From: a virus
DNA: 21,953 bases
Direction: 5' to 3' (one strand)
Virus record (IMG/VR): IMGVR_UViG_3300032011_000156
Location: 1 to 21,953 of that record
Position 1 is the first letter of the stretch; every line of letters starts with the position of its first letter. Of the stretch, positions 1 to 5,062 are shown one piece after another. The notes under the pieces were generated by a model. It was given only the letters and a program-made list of their open reading frames with translations. It ran no database searches and had not been told where the DNA came from. The translations under genes were made by a program, and so were the position numbers.

Positions 1-65
1 GCAGCCTTACGAGAGAAACTGAAGTTCTCCCCGGCTGCTGTCATTGCTTGGGTTGAGATTGTCAT
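1..65 (-). CDS. Partial gene at left edge, candidate terminase large subunit (N-terminus only)
   Basis: An ATG at 63-65 opens a frame that runs off the left edge, giving about 21 residues that begin MTISTQAMTAAGENF. The start overlaps the TGA stop of the upstream gene in an ATGA arrangement, so the gene is very likely real and translationally coupled. The visible residues are too few to identify a domain. In T7-like genomes the large terminase (gp19), the ATPase-nuclease motor that packages DNA, follows the small terminase by a few genes. That position is the only argument for the assignment. Any other late gene is possible. Confidence 0.5.
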   Translation of the reverse strand, partial: MTISTQAMTAAGENFSFSRKA

Positions 66-1258
66 TGTATTTTAATAGCTTTGTGTGCTTCTACAGCCTG
101 TTCTTTTATTAGCCAGCTGTTTATTTTCTGTACTTCTTCACGTAAGTCATAGAAGGCATCAACACGTTCATTCATGCTCATAGCACTGAATCGTTTTGGA
201 TCCATTACTCTCGGATCCCAACCTGTTTTTAATAGTTTAGCATGTACTTGGTCATGTATTGGACCGGATAATTGTTGTAGGTTTTGTATAGTTGAACCTA
301 TACCACCAAATACATCATGGGCTAATGATAATAATATCTCTCTGTTAGTACCTTCTGTACCAGTAAGGATTAAGTCTATAACTCTCTGAGGTCTCATATG
401 ATGTACTTTTTTACCAGGAGCCTTTAAGGTACCGGCCTTAAAAGCATTAAAAAAGTCACCAGTCTGTTCAGCTTCTGCCTTAAGACGTCTATCTCCTCTT
501 GATTTACGTTTATTAAGATCAATTCTAGTAATACCTTGTCTATGATGATTATGTATAGTCCATCTTCTACCGGCTTCAGCATCTTCAAATATACCTATCT
601 GTTTTCTTATAGCATCTACAGGCGTACCTTCAGCATGTAGTTTTTTAGCAGCACTATACCATTCATCTGAGGTTTTAAATGCTACACTTCCTACTTTCTT
701 AGCTTTATTAAGAGCACTAGCAACATCACCTAGATTATCACCAAGTCCCAAGGCTCCCATTATACCTGTTAGAGGTATCATTGGTGTCGCTAACTCAGCA
801 ATACTTTCCATAGCTGTATTACCGATAAATGGATGTACACCTGCTTTTCTAGATAACCAAGATTGACCTTCTCCTATTTTACCTAAACCCCAGCCTAGAT
901 TTCTAGCTCCACCTTCAATTAACTCTTTTGTTGCCGATCTTTCTGGTATAAGGTTATATGTACTCTGTGCTGCTGACATAACAGGTTCTATTACTGGTGA
1001 AGCGGCTTCTAATACTTTATTTATGCCAAGTTGAGCACGACGTGACTGCCATCCTCCACTCAGCATATAATCCTGGTCACCACCATATCCTTCTGTTTGT
1101 AGCTTATTAAAAGTAGGTTCAGATTGCCAAGCTAAATCAGGACCAGCCCATTTAACTGGTTCACCATTAAGTACAGCCTCTGATCCAATTGGTCTAGTAG
1201 TTTCCGATTCTTGTTGTCGTAGTTGGCCTAGTTGACCGTCTTTTCCTCCCCATGCCAT
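62..1258 (-). CDS. Hypothetical protein with C-terminal HNH/His-Me-finger-like motif, terminase-linked
   Basis: This 398-residue protein has no family I can name with certainty. The N-terminal 200 residues are Gly/Ala-rich with amphipathic stretches, as in some virion-associated proteins. The C-terminal part contains His286-His287 in a VHHMRP context, Asn326, and His335/His339 in IHDQVH. The spacing resembles the HH...N...H...H pattern of treble-clef HNH or toxin-type nucleases. Just upstream of it, residues 236-265 are Arg/Lys/His-rich. HNH proteins are common beside terminase genes in tailed phages and can assist packaging, which fits its place between the small terminase cluster and a probable large terminase. 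It starts 2 nt after the 74-residue gene and overlaps the next gene by ATGA. Nuclease activity is an inference from a motif seen by eye; an inactive structural protein is the alternative. Confidence 0.7.
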   Translation of the reverse strand: MAWGGKDGQLGQLRQQESETTRPIGSEAVLNGEPVKWAGPDLAWQSEPTFNKLQTEGYGGDQDYMLSGGWQSRRAQLGINKVLEAASPVIEPVMSAAQSTYNLIPERSATKELIEGGARNLGWGLGKIGEGQSWLSRKAGVHPFIGNTAMESIAELATPMIPLTGIMGALGLGDNLGDVASALNKAKKVGSVAFKTSDEWYSAAKKLHAEGTPVDAIRKQIGIFEDAEAGRRWTIHNHHRQGITRIDLNKRKSRGDRRLKAEAEQTGDFFNAFKAGTLKAPGKKVHHMRPQRVIDLILTGTEGTNREILLSLAHDVFGGIGSTIQNLQQLSGPIHDQVHAKLLKTGWDPRVMDPKRFSAMSMNERVDAFYDLREEVQKINSWLIKEQAVEAHKAIKIQ

Positions 1259-1260
1259 AA

Positions 1261-1485
1261 TTACTTCCTAATCTTAAGTCTACTAGCCCTGTTCTTAGCA
1301 CGGCTTTGGGGACGACCCTTAGAGGTACTGCCTTTATAATGAGCAGCATCACGTGGGTCTCCTTTCTTTAATTTTAGTTTACGACGTAGTTTATTGGCCC
1401 TAACCCGTAGTTTAAGACCCTTTTTCGTCTTATTGTAGGCTTTCTGTTGAGCCTTACGGTTTCCGTTTGCGTATCGTGCTGTCAT
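1261..1485 (-). CDS. Very basic 74-residue protein, possibly a degenerate HNH-type or DNA-binding protein
   Basis: The product contains 28 Lys/Arg among 74 residues and only two acidic residues (both Asp), so it is strongly cationic and almost certainly binds nucleic acid. The centre reads KKGDPRDAAHYKG with His49, followed by KNRASRLKIRK. As I recall, small phage HNH-like proteins have a GDG.D.DHK core and end in a similar Asn-Arg-Ser motif, so this may be a shortened or decayed relative. Its ATG overlaps the TGA of the preceding gene (ATGA), which supports the start. The location in the terminase cluster suggests a role in DNA packaging or condensation, but this is inference. Confidence 0.75.
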   Translation of the reverse strand: MTARYANGNRKAQQKAYNKTKKGLKLRVRANKLRRKLKLKKGDPRDAAHYKGSTSKGRPQSRAKNRASRLKIRK

Positions 1486-1925
1486 GTTAAATAAAGTCCA
1501 AATTCCTTTTCCTTATCTATAGTTAGTGCTGAAGATAGTGATGACTCTTTAGGGTTTATTGTCATCATTGAAGCCGAAGGCATTTGTTGGTTTTTTGGAT
1601 TATAACTATTAGCGATATTTTTACGTCGTGTTTCCCAAGGTTTTTGCCCAGGATCCCTATGTTCACGTTTTGGTTTTGGTTGTGGTTTCTTTCCTTTAGG
1701 TATATATTCATTCCATGGGTGATCTGGATGACCAGGTTTAATTTCTTTAGTGTCAGTTTTCTGTCCACCACTACCTTGATTAGCAAAAGAACCACCTATT
1801 GTTGCTAAGCCACCTATTATTTTAAGTGCCTTATTACCAGTCTTATTACCCAAGTCTGCTATTACTGGTGCGGCTATTTTCAAAATGTCGAGAAAATTCC
1901 AAGCTCCGGCTGCTGCGGCTGCCAT
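1482..1925 (-). CDS. Hypothetical 147-residue protein, Pro/Lys-rich with hydrophobic N-terminus
   Basis: I do not recognise the family. Residues 1-50 are Ala/Gly/Ile-rich and could form one or two hydrophobic or amphipathic helices. Residues 55-110 are polar, rich in Pro, Lys and Gln (GKKPQPKPK), and probably unstructured. The C-terminus is Ser-rich. The start is well supported because the ATG overlaps the TAA of the small terminase gene (TAATG), and the stop overlaps the next ATG. It lies where T7 carries its spanin gene 18.5, but it has no clear single transmembrane anchor plus coiled coil and no embedded lipoprotein frame that I can see. A minor virion or membrane-associated protein is equally possible. 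Confidence 0.75.
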   Translation of the reverse strand: MAAAAAGAWNFLDILKIAAPVIADLGNKTGNKALKIIGGLATIGGSFANQGSGGQKTDTKEIKPGHPDHPWNEYIPKGKKPQPKPKREHRDPGQKPWETRRKNIANSYNPKNQQMPSASMMTINPKESSLSSALTIDKEKEFGLYLT

Positions 1926-2170
1926 TATCTTTTAACTCCATAGAGACGTTTTTGTACTAGTTCCGGGTCGACTTTTGGCATTACTGATGCCAGTTTGTGT
2001 AATGGATTTCCCTCGTAAGCGACTCCACTAATATCATTCTTTACTAGCCAATCACAAGCGGCTTTAAGTTCGTGAGCCGTAGCTTCACCACTCTTGACCC
2101 TTTTAAGAAATTCTTCTGTGACTAGATTGTGTAATTCGTTAAATGTTTCCTCTGAAGCTTTCTTAGTCAT
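1925..2170 (-). CDS. Terminase small subunit, T7 gp18-like
   Basis: This 81-residue protein matches the length (T7 gp18 has 89 residues) and the pattern of T7-type small terminases. It has an N-terminal helix with FNELHNLVTEEFLKRVKSGE, then a second helical segment (ELKAACDWLVKND) and a short basic tail. The family binds the DNA concatemer and the large subunit to start packaging at the prohead. Its ATG lies inside the end of the upstream 53-residue gene (8-nt overlap), and its TAA overlaps the next ATG, so it is translationally coupled on both sides. The assignment rests on motif recall plus T7-like synteny. Confidence 0.82.
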   Translation of the reverse strand: MTKKASEETFNELHNLVTEEFLKRVKSGEATAHELKAACDWLVKNDISGVAYEGNPLHKLASVMPKVDPELVQKRLYGVKR

Positions 2171-2324
2171 TACGTTCCGGCTCGTCGCTCGGCTTTAGTT
2201 TGTTGAGTAGAGTTTGTACACTTTGGATGACGCTATTCTCCTTTAGTGGAGACAAAGCAATCAGTTCTGATGCTAAGGCTACGATCACCCAAAATGCGGG
2301 CTCGGATAGAAATAATAGTTCCAT
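2163..2324 (-). CDS. Small single-pass membrane protein, candidate holin (positional analogue of T7 gp17.5)
   Basis: A 53-residue frame starts with ATG immediately after the TAA of the preceding gene (TAAATGG), and its stop overlaps the start of the small terminase. The sequence begins MELLFLSEPAFWVIVALASE. One hydrophobic helix spans about residues 9-27, followed by a polar tail with a few basic and acidic residues. I recall near-identical short proteins recurring in marine cyanophage genomes without a known function. In T7 the holin gp17.5 (67 residues, one membrane helix) lies directly before gene 18, the same position as here, so a holin or other lysis-timing role is a reasonable inference. 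The gene is too short for most ORF callers. Confidence 0.8.
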   Translation of the reverse strand: MELLFLSEPAFWVIVALASELIALSPLKENSVIQSVQTLLNKLKPSDEPERND

Positions 2325-2774
2325 TTATTCAGTGGTTGATTTGGTTAATAAAGCTATAGGTACGATATCATTACACATATGCTCTACTCTAGATCCAGGT
2401 CTAAAAGTAAACCCTTTCTGTTGTAGTTCTGCACATTTAAGTGCCCTTACAAGTTCATAATCAAGCATCTGTTTCTGCTCTCTACGTTTAGCTATAGACT
2501 TACATCTATTCACAGTACCCCAATCTAAAGGGACCATAAAGCTAATCTGAGCACCCCAGTTATTACTTGTTACGTAACTTTCATTGTCAAATGGTATCGT
2601 ATCGTTACCCATATAAAATGGGGATAAAGTCATAGTAGGACCATTACATATGATCCCACCGCCGTAGTGCTGCCTTGAAGGGGCACCATTATTCTGAAAC
2701 TGTACTGCCTGGTTAGTTACGTTACCAGTAGCGTTACTCTCAGGGGCTGCTGTGTTATACACATCATCAGCCAT
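2325..2774 (-). CDS. Exported four-cysteine protein; start uncertain, signal-peptide-like sequence lies upstream of the first usable ATG
   Basis: The annotated form starts at the ATG at 2774 and has 149 residues. Cys43, Cys91, Cys114 and Cys134 could form two disulfides, and residues 88-120 look helical. In the same frame, directly upstream, lies a convincing signal peptide: basic residues around KYYNK, a hydrophobic core LAFSLLAV, and a VMA cleavage site just before DDVYN. That stretch has no ATG, GTG or TTG anywhere nearby. The frame stays open to an ATG at 3173 inside an unrelated gene, and the part upstream of the signal is a Ser/Arg-rich shadow of the 117-residue gene. Initiation may be a restart 8 nt after that gene's TAA, a rare codon, a -1 shift, or an indel in this genome. 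I recall the mature sequence from cyanophages; its function is unknown. An exported or envelope role is inferred. Confidence 0.75.
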   Translation of the reverse strand: MADDVYNTAAPESNATGNVTNQAVQFQNNGAPSRQHYGGGIICNGPTMTLSPFYMGNDTIPFDNESYVTSNNWGAQISFMVPLDWGTVNRCKSIAKRREQKQMLDYELVRALKCAELQQKGFTFRPGSRVEHMCNDIVPIALLTKSTTE

Positions 2775-2782
2775 TACAGGGT

Positions 2783-3136
2783 TTACTGCGAGAAGACTGA
2801 AAGCGAGGTAGTAGTGGAGTTTGTTGTAATACTTCGATCGATGTCGATCTGTTCTACTACTCCTGCTGGTCTGACTACAGTCTCTATCTGAAACTGTTCT
2901 CCCGCTGTATGAACTGTGAATGTTGTCTGTGGGTCTACGATGTTCCCACTGGGTACTACGTTGGTTCCTGACCAACTGTTGTAAGTACCTCCAAATACTT
3001 CTTGGTCTATGACCTCGGTTACTACTTGTGTCGTAATCGTGGTTGCTTGCATTGATCCTTGGGTGAACTGTGGTGTTATTTGATTTGCTCTTACTGCTGT
3101 CGGAAACAACAGTAGGAGTAAAAGCCATTTGTTCAT
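2783..3136 (-). CDS. Secreted/periplasmic 117-residue hypothetical protein
   Basis: The N-terminus MNKWLLLLLLFPTAVRA is a textbook Sec signal peptide with a likely cut after residue 17; there is no lipobox cysteine. The mature part is about 100 residues, rich in Thr, Val, Gln and Ser, with alternating hydrophobic residues suggestive of beta strands, and it has no cysteine. The ATG overlaps the TGA of the upstream membrane protein gene (ATGA), which supports the start. The 3' end overlaps in a different frame with the signal-peptide coding stretch of the next gene. I recognise no domain. Its position between membrane proteins and the small terminase suggests a part in envelope interaction or lysis, but that is inferred from location only. 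Confidence 0.75.
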   Translation of the reverse strand: MNKWLLLLLLFPTAVRANQITPQFTQGSMQATTITTQVVTEVIDQEVFGGTYNSWSGTNVVPSGNIVDPQTTFTVHTAGEQFQIETVVRPAGVVEQIDIDRSITTNSTTTSLSVFSQ

Positions 3137-3534
3137 TCGTTTGCATTTGTAGGTTCGACAACTTCGGCTCCATTAATCTGTAGCGGGGTGACTACTCTGA
3201 TTGTCTGGTAGCCTTGGGATGAATTTGCTTTAGCTATCATTTGTTCCATGTCTGCTTTAGTCATGGTATTCTTATCCTTCTTATTGATGTTCAATCCAAA
3301 AGATCCAATCACTGAAGTAAAGATACTAGCAATGAAGGTTGGGTCAAACTTCTGTTCAGGAATAGCTAAATAAGCTGGGAGTTGAATATAAGCCAGAGTA
3401 AGGATTGCTCCACTCCAAGCTAATACAACTAATCTTACCATTACGCCGATAAGGGCTAGCTGTTCGTCTCTATCGTCAACAGCGTGTTTAATTTTGTTCA
3501 GTAATCCCTTCGGTTGGGGTTCCGTCTTTTCCAA
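3133..3534 (-). CDS. Two-helix membrane protein, alternative holin candidate (TTG start)
   Basis: The protein of 133 residues has a charged N-terminus, a long hydrophobic segment at about residues 27-50 (LALIGVMVRLVVLAW), a second at 65-83 (FIASIFTSVIGSFGLNI), and a polar C-terminal tail of about 50 residues. This fits a class II holin layout, although the tail is longer than usual. The only plausible start is TTG, preceded by a weak AGAAG ribosome site. It begins within the last 47 nt of the upstream gene, which suggests coupling. The stop overlaps the next ATG (ATGA). Location after the tail genes and before the terminase agrees with the lysis region of T7-like phages. It could instead be a virion or ejection membrane factor. 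Confidence 0.72.
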   Translation of the reverse strand: MEKTEPQPKGLLNKIKHAVDDRDEQLALIGVMVRLVVLAWSGAILTLAYIQLPAYLAIPEQKFDPTFIASIFTSVIGSFGLNINKKDKNTMTKADMEQMIAKANSSQGYQTIRVVTPLQINGAEVVEPTNANE

Positions 3535-3952
3535 GTTTCTTCTGAATACGTTTTACTACCTGCATAAATACAGGTTTTAATATCTTAACTAAATAATTAA
3601 ACATTGAAGTAGCAGTAAGAGTCGCTACTACAGAGACTGCAGCAGTAGTTGCCGCAGTCGCTACAATTTCTTCCCTTGGAACTGGTATCTCTACTTCTGT
3701 CCAAGGGATGTTTATCTTCCGTACTTCCGGTATTGGGTTCTCCTTTTGTTCCTCTGGCTCTTCCTTTACTTCTTCTTCCCCCTCTCTAGGAACGCCTACA
3801 GGGGGGCTTAAAAACTCTGGAGGAGTAATCATAGGTTGATAGGATGGAACGTCCGCTGTAGGGACAGCTAGGATAGGCTCAGGAAGCATTGGTGGTTCAG
3901 GTATAACCTGACCAGGAAGATTGATGGAAGGGAAGATAGGAGGTTCGGTCAT
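3488..3952 (-). CDS. Pro/Glu-rich single-pass membrane protein, hypothetical
   Basis: Residues 1-55 are Pro-rich and residues 56-75 are strongly acidic (EGEEEVKEEPEEQKE). A hydrophobic Ala/Val/Thr-rich helix covers about residues 96-118, followed by an amphipathic basic helix (LVKILKPVFMQVVKRIQKKL) to about residue 140. The layout suggests an extended domain on one side of a membrane and a cationic helix at the other face. The family is not known to me, though similar Pro-rich proteins occur near tail genes of marine podoviruses as far as I recall. It starts 7 nt after the glycine-rich gene with an AGGAT-like ribosome site in that gene's end. Functions in ejection, lysis or virion attachment are all possible. 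Confidence 0.72.
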   Translation of the reverse strand: MTEPPIFPSINLPGQVIPEPPMLPEPILAVPTADVPSYQPMITPPEFLSPPVGVPREGEEEVKEEPEEQKENPIPEVRKINIPWTEVEIPVPREEIVATAATTAAVSVVATLTATSMFNYLVKILKPVFMQVVKRIQKKLGKDGTPTEGITEQN

Positions 3953-3958
3953 TATGAC

Positions 3959-5062
3959 TTAATCCTGTGCTGTCCAAATACATGCCCAACCACTGTAACC
4001 AGTCGAGGTAGAACTTACTCCATAGTTTGCAGAAGGGATTGTAAATGATTCACCTGAGACTGTTTGAATCCATGTTTGTAGCTGACTGTTTGGACTATAC
4101 GTATTAACATTTCCACTAGCAGTGTAATTAGTACCTGAACCGTCGTTTGCAATTGCAGCATTGGTGAAACTACTATTCACCTTACCTGAACCGCCGCCGC
4201 CAGTACCGCCAGAGTATCCACCTCCACCAGAACCACCGCCGCCGCCATACCAGCCAGAACCTCCACCACCGCCGTTGTCATATAATGAGCCTCGGGCACC
4301 GCTGCCGCCAAGGGCAGCAGCTCCGGCAGTATTTGGATAGCTAGAATTTGTTAAACCAGAATACGAACCTGCAGCACCACCAGCAGTTAAAGTTCCTCCA
4401 TAACCTCTGGATGTTCCAGGACTATCTCCAGATTGAGGCTTTCCTTCTTGATTGAAACCTCCACCCTGACTATGTATGACACGAGTAACACCATCACCAC
4501 CACTACCAGCACCACCAGATCCAACACATACGATTATATCGGTGTGGGGATAAGTATTGGCGTAGGTTGGGTTTACAGAATACTGATTACCATCCAGTAG
4601 CGCAACTAAACCACCTCCGCCAGATGAGCCTGCATAGTTGCCATAGAGCCCATTGCCGGAGGGGCTTAGGTTGGCCAGTCCTCCACCTACCAGTGCTCTA
4701 ATGTGGTTGTTCTGTGTAGCATGATATGGTCCAGCACCACCGACTGTTAAAGTAAACTGTGCCTGACTAGATACAGTAATTTTAGCAATTCCAATACCGC
4801 CATTACCTCCATAACTATTACCTGCTGTGGCACTTGAGTAAGGCCCAGGACTACCTGAAGCTCCAATCATAGCAACGTAAAACGTGCCAGGATCTGCGGT
4901 AAATAAGATTTTATTTTCAGTGGTATTCGTTGTAGTATTGTTAGTATAGAAGAATTGCAGACCACCAAGTTCGGTTGAAGTACCACTAACTTGGCTATCT
5001 ATTGTTAAAATATTCACAACGGGCTTAGCACCGGCTCCTAAGAGCATTTGCATCATTGACAT
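3959..5062 (-). CDS. Glycine-rich tail-tip/adhesin-like protein
   Basis: The 367-residue protein opens with a short hydrophobic segment and a beta-rich region, then becomes extremely Gly/Ser-rich from about residue 95 to 295, with runs such as GGGGGSGWYGGGGGSGGGG around residues 255-290. A non-glycine C-terminal domain of about 70 residues follows. Such Gly-rich domains are typical of phage receptor-binding adhesins and of a glycine-rich domain family in tail proteins, where poly-Gly helices pack and the loops contact the host surface. The gene is coupled to the tail fibre gene by a TAATG overlap, so the two are probably made and assembled together. A host-recognition role is inferred from composition and context. 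T7 has no equivalent. Confidence 0.78.
   Translation of the reverse strand: MSMMQMLLGAGAKPVVNILTIDSQVSGTSTELGGLQFFYTNNTTTNTTENKILFTADPGTFYVAMIGASGSPGPYSSATAGNSYGGNGGIGIAKITVSSQAQFTLTVGGAGPYHATQNNHIRALVGGGLANLSPSGNGLYGNYAGSSGGGGLVALLDGNQYSVNPTYANTYPHTDIIVCVGSGGAGSGGDGVTRVIHSQGGGFNQEGKPQSGDSPGTSRGYGGTLTAGGAAGSYSGLTNSSYPNTAGAAALGGSGARGSLYDNGGGGGSGWYGGGGGSGGGGYSGGTGGGGSGKVNSSFTNAAIANDGSGTNYTASGNVNTYSPNSQLQTWIQTVSGESFTIPSANYGVSSTSTGYSGWACIWTAQD

Noticed and set aside
2775-3173. Upstream extension of the four-cysteine protein frame to an ATG at 3173
   Set aside because: Apart from the signal-peptide stretch just before 2774, the extension is Ser/Arg/His-rich, lies inside the 133-residue gene and across the whole 117-residue gene, and looks like an out-of-frame shadow of them.
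4190-4280. Low-complexity CCGCCGCCG-type tract on the plus strand as a regulatory repeat
   Set aside because: It is explained by Gly codons of the glycine-rich tail protein on the minus strand.
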